Assembly: GCA_016630955.3 (NCBI GenBank)
Contig: CM049996.1
Location: 1,178,001-1,242,000 of the forward strand
Direction of reading: 5' to 3'
Length of the DNA: 64,000 nt
From: Didymella arachidicola
Lineage: Eukaryota; Ascomycota; Dothideomycetes; Pleosporales; Didymellaceae
Both the position numbers and the translations under genes were made by a program. This document shows positions 48,390-60,112 of this stretch, piece by piece. Numbering within the stretch: position 1 is the stretch's first letter; every line of letters starts with the position of its first letter. Below the pieces are notes generated by a model. That model saw only the letters and a program-made list of their open reading frames with translations, did no database searches and was not told where the DNA came from.

Positions 48390-50974
48390 AATGGTAAGGA
48401 GGTCAAGATGGGAGTGGCGTGAACTGAACAGCGTGTCCGCGAGACGTGGGCATAAGAGTAATATACACTTTGGCACGCGACAAGGGAACTTGAGATTGGG
48501 AAGTAAGACGCGGCTAGACAATCAGTAGTGGCCATTGGTGGCTGCATTCGCGCTTAGGACACAGCCTATCTTTGCCCGCAAACCGACAGATCAGACACTC
48601 TGGCGCGGCGTTCAGTATACAACCGGTATGGTGTCACTCACTAAGATTACAGACGCCCGTACCACGGCATCCCTGTGCGTCTAGGGTCATGGGCCGTGTC
48701 ATCATGCAACACAACGACAGGCATCACGTGTAGGCTAACTTGAAGATGGATCCGTAGCCTCCGTGGAGTGATGGTAAAGGCATCTTCCAAGGCCTCTGAG
48801 CGTCTGGCCAGCGGTATATCCGCACTAGCAACAACTACCGGGGCCCGGTTCTGCCATATTTCTCACACCCCACACTTTGACGCTGTGAGGTGTTCGCATA
48901 CCTGCTCACCACCGCGGACAGCCGTTGCACCTTCCACGCTCAGCGGAAGCGGAAGCGTCAGCATGTTGGGTTGTTATCACCAGATCCGTGCCTGCCTCGC
49001 CCGGATTCGTGCAGAGCCCGAAAATCGCTCAAACCCCAACCCGTTATCGATGACACCTGACGTACGCTAAGGCGCTCTACTTGACAAATGGGTGGCTTAT
49101 CTTCGCTAAGAGCCCGCTAAGGCGTTCCTAGACGCATCGAAGCACATAGCGGCGAAGCTTGAGATAAAGCTTAGTGCGGGGGAGCCAGGATCGCACGTGG
49201 CGCATACTCGTCGCAAGCATCAGTGGGGCAGATTGCAATAGATACCACTCCCTATGTATATCCAGGCGTTTCCCTGACACAATCACTTATGTTTAGATAG
49301 ACATGTGAGATGTGGTCCACAGCTATTCATCCTCGCTGTGCGGTGTGCCCACGCTCATATCAGAGGAGGCGTCGCACTGTGGAAACAGCCCACCTCTACT
49401 CTGCAACCCGAGCCGGACTCTAGATTGATTGGCTGGTCTATGGGGGATGTGGCGGACGAGTTCTATGGGATCTCTGCACCGAAAAGGAAGGTCCCTGCGG
49501 GGCCGTCGCCGTGGTTGGCTGAACCACGTAACTGCATGCAATCTCGCGACTTGAACGTTGCTCCCCGGTGCACGCCGCTTATTCGGAAGCATTCCCAACA
49601 TCCTGGTCATAATATTGTGTGTCATTTCAGCATAATTACCATAACCTCCTTCCCTTCCTGCTGCTGTAGGAGGCCTCATGTGTTTGTGCTCCAAGTGTGG
49701 CATCGTTGAAGTCACCCGTTGGCTGTCAGATCAGTGTCAGACCAGAACCGCGGCCAGGTTGTGGTCAACCTGTTGAGGCGCGGCTTAAAGCGGGTAAGCC
49801 GACCGATAGGAGGTGTGGAGGAGGTGGCGACGGTGACCACAGACCACAGGCGTGTTGGTGATAGGTGCGTGGTGAAAGCGCCGAACGCGGCGAGAACAAC
49901 AGAGCCCGACTGCAAAAATACGCACCGTAAGGCCGAGGATGCTGTAACGAGGCGGAAAATCAGCTGTAAGGAGGCGGAAAATGAGGACTGCGGCTGTCAG
50001 AAATAGGGGACATGGGTCGCAGGACGTACTTGAACGAGAGACCGATACAGTTCTCCAGTATATTGCTTCACTCGCTTCGCTCGCTACGCAATTACGCACC
50101 GGGACTGTTACGACTGAAGTTTGGTAATTGCACGCTGTCGCTCCGTTGTCACCTACCATTTTCGGCAATCGTTTTCGACACAAGAACAGCGCTTATTAGG
50201 TTCGTTCGCCCTTGAGGATCCACCACTTTACGATGGCTTCTCTTGAACACTCTCAGGCCCTGGAGACGACAAAATAATGCCCCCTTACACAAAGCCATCT
50301 CCATTGGCCCCAGGTCTTTGAACTCGAGCACTAGCTCTACAGTTTCCCACTCTCGCAGGCTGCCTAAGCTCTCGTAGCTCATTGGAAGACCACTGACTGC
50401 ATTTCGAACTATGTAGGAAAAGTGCGGTATTGCTTGCACTGAGAGAGCTGGACAATACACATCGTATTGAATTCGATGCGACGAGATAGATTGAGACGCA
50501 CTCTTTCTTGTAGGCGACACATGCAAAAGTAGAGCACGACGATACAATCGCCCTGACGTCTGTGGCGCTCAAGCACTTGGCTATGCAGTCACCGTTTCAA
50601 AACGCAGAAATGGCCATGCGCACATGTCCCCACACAACAATCATACGATGGAACAACCAAAAGCAATACACCAACTGGGACGTATCTCCCTGTACCTGCC
50701 ATCCCAATCCTCCATCCAGATGCTCACATGCCACATACCTGGACCTTTGGCCCAATCTCCAAGACGCAAATCACGAAGATGTCTCAAGCCCTCAGCTCAT
50801 CTACTTGTCTCCACCGTGAATACACGTGGACATTCACCGAGCACATTAAAGACTTGCATTACAGGCAAAGGAGGAATGATGGGTATATTGATAATGGTAT
50901 GTAGATTATTCAAGAATGGCAGGGGAGTATACCGCGGCCATGTTGAGGTTTTAGGTACGTTTGGAATCGAGATT
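48390..50974. other. Long spacer between the permease gene and rtf1
   Basis: About 2.6 kb has only short, overlapping frames. It should hold the permease promoter and the rtf1 terminator. Short repeated fragments such as cgctaaggcg (49067 and 49117 areas), ggcggaaaat (49954 and 49974 areas) and acgcaccg (49921 and 50092 areas) suggest minor internal duplication but do not define a mobile element. Confidence 0.4.
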
Positions 50975-52606
50975 CTAAATAGCAATATCAAAGTCGAGAT
51001 CCATATTCGCAATAAAATCATCATCCGTCTTTGGTTTCCGGAACGTGGGCAGGCCTTTGCGCTCCGTCTTCTTCTTCTTCTTCTCGCCGGGGCGGGGCGT
51101 GCTCGCTCTGGAGCTGGGTCCGCTGGGGTTGTCGTCGGCGAACAAGGCGTCTGTCTCGCTCTTGGCCAGGGCGTCTTCCTGGGCCTTGCGGGCCTCGTCT
51201 GCGGCGCGCTTCCGTGCGGCTTCCTTTTTCTGCTCGAGCTTCTTCTGGCGCTGCTGCTCGAGCTGGACTTTGCGCACGCGCTCGGCCTCCTTGATGCGGT
51301 TGAGGCGGTTGAGCTCTGCGGTTTTGATGGCGGCGGCTTCGGACTGGGTGGGGATGCGGGGCGGGGCGTCGAGGGAGTTGCGGTGCAGAAGGTGCTCGAA
51401 CTGCTTCTTCTTGGCGATGCGGGCGTTGATCTCGGCCTCGGTCCAGTGGTGGTTGTGCAGGCTCTTGAGGTCGTTGTATTTGCGCTCGAGGAAGGACTTT
51501 GTGGGGAGTTTCGAGGTGGTTTCTGCGAGAGAGGCCTTGTAGACGTCGAGGTCGCGGTCGTCGAAGCGCTGGTTGGACAGGAACTGGAACTGGTAGTCTT
51601 TCTTGGTGGCGCCGTGCTGGGCGACGACGTATTGGTCTGTGGCGATCTTGGCGCCGTTTTTGCCCTCGAAGACGTAGGGCTTGCCGGTGTTGATGCCTGG
51701 GTAGTCAGCACGAGGGATGTTGGTCTAGGCGCTGGGAGACACACCCTTGATCTGTGCCATCTTGTACATGGTGCGGCGCTGGGCGTCCTGGCCGACGCCG
51801 ACGCGGCCAAAGGCGCCCGTGACGGCGTCGTCGAAGCCCGGGTAGAAGCAGACGTCGGAGAAGAAGCCGCGGCCGACGCGCACCGCGTCGAAGTCGCGCA
51901 GGGTGGCGGGGGCCTCTTCGCGGGCCTGGGGCGGGGCGCGGTCGTCCCACTCGACGTCGCTCTCGCCGTCGGCATCGAGGTCCGAGGCGGCTTCGCGGTC
52001 GGCGGAGCTGGAGCGGCGGCGGGCGGTGCGGCGGTCGCTGTCGCGGTCGCGCTGCTGGCCGCGCTGCTCGCGGTTGCGCTTGTACTCCTCGAGCTTGTCG
52101 TTGACGCGGGCCTTGGCCTTGGGCCGGCGGGCCTCGTCGTTGTTGGTGTCATCGTCGCCGTCGCCGTCGCCGTCGCCGTCGTCGGCCTTGCGCTTGCGGT
52201 CGTTGTGCAGGTTCGCGGCGCGGCGGGCCAGCTCGGCGGTGAAGTTGGCGCGGCTCATGTCCTCGGCGCGCTGGCCCAGGATGGCCTCGCGGTCCAGCTG
52301 CGACATGGCCATGATGCGCCGCTTGTCGGCCTCGTCGACGAACTTGCCCTCGAGCGGGTACGGCACGTCGGCTGCGCGCGCGGGCGGCTCGTCGTCGCGG
52401 TCTGAGTCGGACTCCTCCATGGCGTCTGAGCCGAGCTCGCTGTGCTCCGAGGCGGCGGGCGATGAGCTGCGGCGGCGGTCAGCGTCCTGGGGTCCTTGGG
52501 GGGGTCACGGCAGCGGAGAGAGAGAGACTCACGCCTCGCCTTCCTCGACGTCGGCATCCTCGTCGCCGCCCGCGAGGGCGAAGAGCTCGTCGTCAATGTC
52601 CGACAT
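50975..52606 (-). CDS. rtf1: RTF1, Paf1-complex subunit with Plus3 domain
   Basis: Three exons, complement(50975..51696, 51745..52466, 52533..52606), encode 505 residues. Rtf1 works with elongating RNA polymerase II, promoting H2B ubiquitination and Spt5 binding. The short first exon encodes MSDIDDELFALAGGDEDADV, typical of the family. An acidic linker leads to YPLEGKFVDEADKRRIMAMS. The Plus3 domain then starts DFDAVRVGRGFFSDVCFYPG and runs across intron 2 (AQIKG joined to INTGKPYVFEGKNGAKIAT). The C-terminal third is a Lys/Arg/Glu-rich helix, ending in a short acidic patch (DDDFIANMDLDFDIAI). Introns are 66 and 48 nt. It is divergent from coq7, 331 bp between ATGs. Confidence 0.94.
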
Positions 52607-52937
52607 GGTCGCGAAGAGCCGCAGTCGAAAGAGCCGCAGTCGAAGAGCCGCAGTCGAAAAGGCCGCAGTCGAAGAGCCGCAGATGCGAATGGCAGGCGGA
52701 GAGGCGGCAGCCAAGGCGTTCGGGTCAGGGGCGAGGACGAGACGTCGTCGCTCAAAAGTCGCCCGGGGGACGTCGAGAGCGCTTGGCGAGGCGTCGCCGC
52801 CAGCCGCCAGCCGCCAGCCGCAGGGCCGCAACGCCGCAGAGTGGGTCCTGAGCTCATCGGCTCGAACGTCACCTTCTCATTCTCGCTCTCGCTCTCACTC
52901 TTGCTCTCACTCGCACTCGCTCACAAACAACACCAAA
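52607..52937. promoter_or_regulatory. Divergent promoter region, rtf1 / coq7
   Basis: This 331-bp spacer serves two divergent housekeeping genes. It includes a five-unit minisatellite adjacent to the rtf1 ATG and a CT-rich leader (about 52870-52920) just before the coq7 ATG. Confidence 0.5.
52613..52684. repeat. Five-unit 14/15-bp minisatellite in the rtf1 5' leader
   Basis: Five tandem units of the type gaagagccgcagtc, alternating 14 and 15 bp through an extra a, start 7 bp upstream of the rtf1 ATG. They would form part of the rtf1 leader RNA. Confidence 0.85.
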
Positions 52938-53822
52938 ATGTCTGCACGAATCCTCTCGCCGCGATTCCCACCACACTCACTCTCCCGCCCGCTCCTCGAC
53001 TTCCTTGCGCCCCGGACCCTCTCACCACACACGCCACCGACACCGCGGCGGCGACACCAAAGCACAGCACCCACGCCGCCTCACCACACCTCACCACCCA
53101 CCCAGGCTGCAGCCTCACCCTCCGCCTCCCCAACCAACCTCTCTCCACCGCCTCCCTCCACCGCCACACCCACCGCCACACCCACCGCCACACCCACCGC
53201 CACACCCACCGCCACACCCACCGCCACACCCACAGACCCCCCCATCCACCGCCTCACCCCCGCCCAGCGCTCCTTCCTCTCCTCCGCCCTGCGCGTCAAC
53301 CAAACCGGCGAACTCGCCGCCATCCTAATCTACGCCTCTCAAACGCCCCTCCTCACAAAAACCCACCCGCACCTCCGCCCCCTTCTAAAACACATGTACG
53401 CCCAAGAAGCCGGCCACCACTCCTTCTTCAACGCCATCCTCGCCAAGCACCGCATCCGCCCCACGGCCATGACACCCGTCTGGACCGCCGCCGCCACCTT
53501 CCTCGGGTGGAGCACCGCGTTTCTAGGGCGAGAAGCCGCCATGGCGTGTACCGAGGCTGTGGAGACGGAGATTGGGACGCATTATAATGAGCAGGTTAGG
53601 GTGCTGCTTGATTGGGAGGGCAAGTGTAGGGCGAGGGGGGAGAGGTTGGGGGGGGAGTTGGAGGGGTTGGTTGGGGAGCTGCGGAGGATCAGGGATGAGG
53701 AGTTGGAGCATTTGGATCACGCGGTGGAGAATGATGCGAAAGAGGCGAGGCCGTATGAGGTGCTGACGCAGGGGATTAGGGCGGGGTGTCGGGGGGCGAT
53801 TTGGGTGAGTGAGAGGGTGTAA
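52938..53822 (+). CDS. coq7: COQ7, 5-demethoxyubiquinone hydroxylase
   Basis: A single exon encodes 294 residues. Coq7 is the di-iron monooxygenase that hydroxylates demethoxyubiquinone on the mitochondrial inner membrane. The N-terminal about 60 residues are Arg/Ser-rich and lack acids, fitting a mitochondrial targeting peptide. A Thr/Ala/Pro linker (about residues 74-99) is encoded by six 12-bp repeats. The catalytic part shows the expected ligands: Glu125 (RVNQTGELAA), Glu157-x-x-His160 (MYAQEAGHHSFF), Glu209 (TEAVETEIGTHYNEQ) and Glu255-x-x-His258 (DEELEHLDHAV). Base composition changes sharply inside the gene, from C-rich in the first half to G-rich after about 53560. It converges with mrc1, with 40 bp between stops. 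Confidence 0.96.
   Translation: MSARILSPRFPPHSLSRPLLDFLAPRTLSPHTPPTPRRRHQSTAPTPPHHTSPPTQAAASPSASPTNLSPPPPSTATPTATPTATPTATPTATPTATPTDPPIHRLTPAQRSFLSSALRVNQTGELAAILIYASQTPLLTKTHPHLRPLLKHMYAQEAGHHSFFNAILAKHRIRPTAMTPVWTAAATFLGWSTAFLGREAAMACTEAVETEIGTHYNEQVRVLLDWEGKCRARGERLGGELEGLVGELRRIRDEELEHLDHAVENDAKEARPYEVLTQGIRAGCRGAIWVSERV
53161..53232. repeat. Six 12-bp tandem repeats inside coq7
   Basis: Six perfect copies of ccgccacaccca encode a repeated Thr-Ala-Thr-Pro linker between the targeting peptide and the catalytic domain. Because the unit is 12 bp, copy-number change preserves frame. Confidence 0.95.
53635..53676 (+). other. G-quadruplex-type G runs in the coq7 coding strand
   Basis: Four G runs (6, 8, 4 and 4) with loops of 7, 7 and 6 nt lie in the coding strand, meeting the usual G3+ N1-7 pattern. 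They encode Gly/Glu/Arg/Leu residues between the third and fourth ligand segments of Coq7. Folding in vivo is not shown by sequence. Confidence 0.55.
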
Positions 53823-53862
53823 TTTCTAACATCTATGGATGCTGTATGATACGAGTGTAATC

Positions 53863-56800
53863 CTACTCAAACCCACCCCCCAAATCCCCCAATACACTCC
53901 CCCCCATCCGCCTAGCTCCCACCTTCCTCCTCTCCACCTCCCTCCTCCTCCCCTCCCTCTTCTCCAACACCGCCCGCCTCTCCGCCTCGCGCGCCTGCGC
54001 ATGGATATTACTCCTCCCCGTCCCGCCCCTCCTGACCCCCTCCCCCTTCCCCATCTTCCCACCACCACCACTCCCCCCCTCGCTCAAACTCGACAAAGTA
54101 CTAGTACCCTGCCGAATCAACCCCGGAACCCTGAACCCGCCGACGCGAGACCCCTTATAAAACGCCTGCCCTGCGCTGTCCGCGCTATCATCCAGCGAGG
54201 CCTGCCGCGAGAGACTCAGACGGTCGACGACGGGTTTGCGGAGGGTTGGTTTGTGCGTGATTTCGAGATCCGAGTCCGAGTCCGAGAACTGGCTGTCTGG
54301 CACGACGACGCGCGGGTCTTCGAGGAGGGCCGAGACGCTGTCTTGTACGTCTGCGAGGGTGAGGGGGCGGCGTGGGAGGTTTTTGTCGTCGGATGAGCGG
54401 CGGCGGAGGGGGGGAGCGGGGCGGTTTTCTTTTTGGATAGAAGAAGATTTGCGCTTTAGTGGGTTGGTGGGAGGACGTGTTTGCATGGCATCGCCCTGCG
54501 AGTCGGGGACTACCATGGCTTCGCCGTCTTGCTCGCCGTTTTGCACGCTGTTCTGGCTCTGCGACTGGCTCTCCTCTGCGAAGATGCTCTTGGGCTCCGG
54601 CATCTCGAGGAAATCGTACTCCACGTCGTCGGCAAAGTCAGCCAGCGTCTTGAAGAACGCTTGTTGCTTGGGGTTCTCGGCAATCTTGCCAATGTTCTCG
54701 TCGCTCATGAGTGCTTTTTGCATCCGTGCGAATTCTGCCCTCTTCCGGCGTGCTCTTGTCTCGGCTTCGTCTTCCGAGCCGGAAAGGTCGAACGCCTCGC
54801 GTCCTGCGCGCTTGCGGAGGCCGCCAGTCATGATGTCCTTATAGAGCTGGTTGATGTTCTTCTCGTCGTCTTTCTTCGACTTGTCGCTGCACCGTGTTAG
54901 CCTTCGTAGCACTTCAAGAATAAAGTCAACTCACGCATAAAAGGCGGCGAGCTGGCGCTCATCCACCTGAACATCCGATCCGTCAATCATCTTCTTCAGC
55001 TCCTCGTCTTCCTCGCCGCTGTCGTCGTCGCTGGCGCCACCGATCCCTGCGTATTCATCCTCAGACTCGTCGGCCTGCTCTTCGACAACATCCTTGGCCG
55101 CGCTGGTCTTCTTGTTGTACGCCTCGAGAGCCTTCTGCTTCTTGGCACCCTTCTGCATGGCGCGGAAGGCATCCCTGCGCTTCGGCGGCCGCTGAATGTC
55201 GTCGACGTCGCTCAGTTCAGCTTCCCCATTGTCGACATCCTCACCGCCGTCAGAGAGCTCGACGGTGGCTTCTCGTCGTCCGCGCTGCAGCTTGCCGTTT
55301 CGTTTCTTGACCGGCGACTCAGTGACTGACATCATCACCGTCTCGACAGTCGAGATTGGCGCCATGAAGCCAGCTGGCGATCGAGAGAAGGAGAAGCCTG
55401 CATCTTGCGTCGGCTCAGGAGCCTCGGAAAACTGTGTCTTCGAAGGGCTCGGCGCGACCACATCACCAATACCCAGACTGAACTGAGTCTCGTGTCCAGC
55501 TTGAGACTCCTTGCGCGGCGTCACAAAGAGCTGGCTGTTGGGCACAAGCGTGTCGTTCGCCTGACTGAAAGTAACCCCCGGCTGGGTTTCTGGCAGGTTG
55601 CGCAGGAAGTCAAGCGAATCTTGCTGAGCCTCCTGGATAGCTTGCGAGTCGTCCAGGTTCGCCATCGTGCCAGCGAACATTTGTGTCAAGCCCGGTCCAG
55701 GGCTCGAGCGGCCAAACCCAAATGCGGCCATTGCATCGTCCTGACTTGCTTGCTGCGTCGGTGATCCAGTCATTTCTGCCTCGTCGCTATCATCGTCGTC
55801 CTCAACCACTCTGCGGGTCCGCTTGGGAGCCGACTTGCGCACTGGTAAAGCCGAATCCTCGTCATCGTCCGCGAGCTCATCGGCTTCAGCCATCTGCGCG
55901 TCTTCCGCCTCTGAGCCTGCATCTTCTTCAGCGGCGCCGTCAATAAAATCGTTGGCAGTGGCAGCGTCTTCGACATCTCCGTCTTCCATCTGTTCGTCTT
56001 CTGACCCAGAAAGCTCAAGCTCAGCCTCTTCCTCATCTTCGTGGTCGTCGTCAGCCGCGTTCTCTTCGCCGCTGCCAACATAGTCCTCATCCTCCTCATC
56101 GCTAGATGGCAGCTCATCAGTTTCTCCGTTAGCCTTCGCCTCTTTCTTCTCCATCTTGGCAAGCTTCAGGTCTTTCTGTCGCTGCTTCTCAAATTGAGCC
56201 ACCAGGTCCTCAACCTCCATCTGGTGCTTCTCACGCTCTTCTGCAGTCTCGACGTGGATACCGCGACGCTTCAGCTCTTCGATCTTCTCCTCTCGTGCCT
56301 GTTGTGCTTGTTGGCGAGCTCGTTGGGCGAGGGAGAAATGCATCTCACTGCGACTGATCGTCCTGGGTCCTTTGCGGCTTTGCTTGGGGGATGTGAGGTG
56401 GGCCAAGTGACGTAGAGTCACGAAAGACTTCGACTCGTCTTGCTCCTTCGTACGGATCTTGTCGAAGACTGCGAATCGGCTTCTGGGCGCGTGCTTCAGA
56501 TCGTCATCAGAGTCAGACAGCTCGACCATGATGTCGTCGGCAGGGACTGTCGGTACTTGTGCTTGCCGCACTGTCACCGCCTGTGCCTGTGCAGGCCAGG
56601 TCCGTGGTGGCAGATGAGCAAACTCTGGCGCGCGACCTTTACCCTTGTCCGCTCTTGAAAGGACCGGGGTGACTTCGTCGAGTTCTTCAACGACTGCCGC
56701 ATTGGATACTGTGTTGCTGTCTTCGGCTGTGTCCTTATCCATAATATCGTCCTGGCGTGGTGGGCTGGTGGGCGGCGTATCGTGCATTGCCTGCATTTCG

Positions 56801-57732
56801 ACGTCTGATGATACCAGCCCTATGCCTTTCTCAGGCGTAGGGGGTGCCGTTGTTTCTTCCTCGTCTGGGGCGTTGAAACCGAACTTGGCGAACAGATCCT
56901 TCGTTGTATATCTCTTCTTCGTCTTGGACTGATGCGTGAGCTGCATGTTACGGCTTATCCGCTGCTGGTTGCGAGCCATGGCTTCTATGGCCTTCTTTCC
57001 TGCCCTTCGAGTCGGCTTGGACTGTTGTGTCAAGCGTCTATCCACCTCGGCATCGTCATCACTGGCTGCATTTGGCTCAATAGAGCTTTTGGACGCATTT
57101 TGCTGTGCCAATCGAGCTGCTTCCTGCTGCTGCTTCGCAAGCCGTTCGGCCCTGATGCGCTTGACGCGCTCTTGTAGGTCGGTGGCAGACGCGCGTTGCG
57201 ACGATTCGTCTGATTCGGAATCGGTTGCTCGTCGCGCAGGAGATCGTTTCTTTGCAGATGAAGGGCCCGGTGACACGAAAAGCCCAGGCGAGGACTGGCG
57301 TGATCGGACGCTCGGTGATGGCGATGTTCGTGGACTCGATCGCTGCTGCTGTGCTGACGTGGACTTGCGAAATGGCTTTCGTACCGGCATTGACTCCTCC
57401 TCATCGCTGCTCAGAACTGTGGCTTCAATTGATTCTGCCTTTTGCGCTTGCTGTTCCTGTGTTTTCTTCTCGGAGGCCAGCCTTTGCTTCATGCGCATGT
57501 ACGCGCTCTCTGCATCGATTTCCTCTTCCTCTTCGGGCGTCTGAGTTCTCCCTCGAGGCGTTGGCAGCCTCTTGGCAGATGTTGGCGTGTTGCTCTCAGC
57601 GTCTGAAGCATCGCTGGCCGAATCCGCACTACTGTCTGAACAATCGTTGGATATCGGCTTTCGCAGAGCTGCCAGTAGCTTGGTTCGAGGTTTCGTATGC
57701 GCATTCGCTGCGCTGGTGGGATTTGTAGCCAT
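53863..57732 (-). CDS. mrc1: MRC1, mediator of the replication checkpoint (Claspin-like)
   Basis: Two exons, complement(53863..54886, 54935..57732), encode 1273 residues. Mrc1 travels with the replication fork and passes the stalled-fork signal to the checkpoint kinase Rad53/Cds1. The protein is highly charged, with many SQ/TQ pairs (SSPRTS, NRQQRISR, ETQ, GLTQ, ATQ-type sites) and acidic blocks. The MRC1-like domain straddles the 48-nt intron: DVQVDERQLAAFYA joined to DKSKKDDEKNINQLYKDI, then GGLRKRAGREAFDLSGSEDE and ARRKRAEFARMQKALMSDE. The ATG at 57732 was chosen because MATNPTSAANAHTK begins the recognisable protein; the longer frame upstream is probably leader. Several CGCG cores lie within about 60 bp of the start, but no perfect ACGCGT. 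CDC45 in the same window acts at the same fork. Confidence 0.93.
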
Positions 57733-60112
57733 GTTGTGTATATGCGGGATTTCGTAGGCGTATAGGACGCGGGTGAAGTTGACGCGACTTCTCGCGTTGC
57801 TTTGCCTGCTTGGTCTCTTTCGAATATAGAGCTGAAGCAATAAAAGGGTATATGACTGTGCTTTACACGCTGAATAGCAATAAGGAGAGCGCCCGACAGC
57901 AATTGGAAAATGTTCGAGGTGTAATTGTTCGTGGCGGGGAGAGCTTGAGTGGTACACGAGCGCGTTCGCGTTCGCGCAGGACGCGACCACGCTAAGCCGT
58001 TCCTGGACAAGTGCGCCTGCCTCATTGAACACTCTCTTCAGTGCTTGATGTTCACAACATCATCAAGCTCGACCATACTCAGCAGATCCATCCATACGAG
58101 GCCACCCAGAGTGCGATTTACAGACTTGCACGCAGGTGCAGCTGAGCGCCTCATCGACCCATGGAATCCCAACTAGCGTCTCTACCTCTTGAAGTCCCTT
58201 CTCTTATGTCCTCGTATACACAAGCTGAGTATCAAGCAGCATCTTGCCGAGCATCACTGAATCCCACGCACGTGCTCACCAGCTTCACTTTTTTACGATT
58301 GTCTCTCTCTCGAGTGCCTTGGTTGCGCATCTCTCACGGACTGCGAGCGCGAGCGTGAGCGCTCCTGGAAGTATGCACCCGCCAACAGTGTCAAAGCGCA
58401 TCTTCAGTCACTCCTGCCCTCCGCGGACTGACCACTCTCTCATGGGCTTGACAGCCTTCCCAGAGCCAGTCGCATGACGACGGAGACTGCCATACCCACA
58501 CAATGAGGCAGTGCCGACCTAACGCCTTCGAGAACGTCAGCTTTTTGAGTGCGGCGTCTTTTCATCCCCGGGGTGGTTCAGGTTTGATCTATTGAACTAC
58601 GTCAAATCTTCTTCATCTTACGTGGCCAGCGCTCGTATCGGGAACTTTATCTACAGCGTGTCTGAAGACAGTTTTTACGACCTTCGTGAATACCTACTCA
58701 TTCGTACGAACGGCCGTGAGTTCTCATTCGTACGAGCGGTCGTCCTCCGCGGCATTGAATTTCCGAGCACCTCGGTCCTGAACGCTGACATAGCTATTTA
58801 CTCGTTCTCGCTTCGTTGACGCTGTTTCATGTTTTCAGCCTCTATTCACGCTCAAGCAACTGTTTCTGGGCCCAAAAGACGTCATCCTGCCTGACTGATA
58901 CAGCAGGCTGTTCTAGAAATAGCACACGTTCAACATTCAATCTCAGAACTTGCTGAACCCCGGGCTCAAAGGCTGTTGCCGAGAAGGCCCTCCTAGGGTT
59001 CTATCGATAGCGCAAGGGAGTGGGACCGGAGGCAGATCCTCAACGACGTGCTTTGTCCATTTGTTGTGGAGTGCAGACATTTCAGACCGGCACCTCCAGC
59101 CAGTATGACGACAAGTGATGACTGCGAGCAGGGGGCGGCTTGCTGACTTGACAACACATCGTGAGATCTCTTCACAATCAGAGACGGCGTTTGATGAAGA
59201 TCGACTTGCTGACTTGCGCAACCGAGGGCCATGCTGCTTGTGGTACTGTCAGCAGTCGCTGCTACAACTCCAGGTTCCAGCATACCCTGCCATGAGGGGT
59301 CTGAGCCTCATCCGAGGTGCATCTCCAACCACAGGCATGCGTTATGAGACGTGTTTTCGACCAATTACCATCTTGCGCGTCGTTCTTGCGCCACAATGGT
59401 GGGGTAGGAACGGCGCCCCTGGTTCACGACAACGATGCAAGGCTCCAGAATTCATCGCAAGTTGATCCGCACCTCACAAGGCTGTGAGAGCGTGGTACGA
59501 TGATTCTAGTCGCCCAACACGATGGGCGACAAGAACAGAACGTCTCTTCCGAGCTTAGTGTCGTTTCACAATGCTCGCTCAGGGGTAGGATTTGAAGAAC
59601 CGGAGCGCAGCGGCGCTACCGCGGCCGTCCTGGCGATCCCTCAGGTACATTGCTCGCGTTCACCGTCGCGCGTGATGGGTCTGGAGGGTTTGCAGGAGGA
59701 GAATCGAGCTTCTCGAGCAACTAGAGGGTCTGCAAGAGCGACACAGGTGTACTGTCAAAATCTACGTACTATATTTACAAAACCCTGCGCGGAATTGATG
59801 ACTGCCTGCATGCCTGCAGCGCCAAGTGGTTTCATCCGGACCCTCTAGGGCTTGTTGAAACGATCTCTCCTCTAAACAAGAGCCATCCGCCTCCTCCGCC
59901 CGGGAGATTAGACGATCAATGTGTTCCTGACGGCCTTGGTTCCGAGCTCGTCCCTGTCCAACCGCTCTGACAAAAGCGCCGCACCTTCTCGAACGCTTCC
60001 ATTTCGCGCCGACCGTCCCCCTTTCGCTGCGATACCAACACGACGACCCGCGACGGCTCGCCAGCACCAGGTTCGGGCATGATATAGGTCTCTACGCGCG
60101 AATCTGGAAAAA
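57733..60112. other. Divergent spacer between mrc1 and the zinc-finger gene
   Basis: About 2.4 kb has no supportable gene. CGCG-rich fragments occur just upstream of mrc1 (about 57768-57798 and 57960-57992). A short direct repeat is listed at 58697-58744. Confidence 0.45.
58697..58744. repeat. Two-copy 26-bp direct repeat containing ttcgtacgaa-like palindromes
   Basis: The segment ctcattcgtacgaacggccgt recurs 26 bp later with two substitutions. Each copy contains a palindrome or near-palindrome around ttcgtacgaa. The spacing and symmetry could suit a dimeric binding protein, but no gene start is close. Confidence 0.5.

Noticed and set aside
50624..52405. 593-codon open frame on the plus strand
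   Set aside because: It lies antisense to RTF1 and reflects its biased codon composition; the product is low-complexity without domains.
51903..52937. Long in-frame N-terminal extension of COQ7
   Set aside because: It overlaps RTF1 exons and the promoter, is low-complexity Ser/Arg, and the ATG at 52938 gives a normal Coq7 with a targeting peptide.
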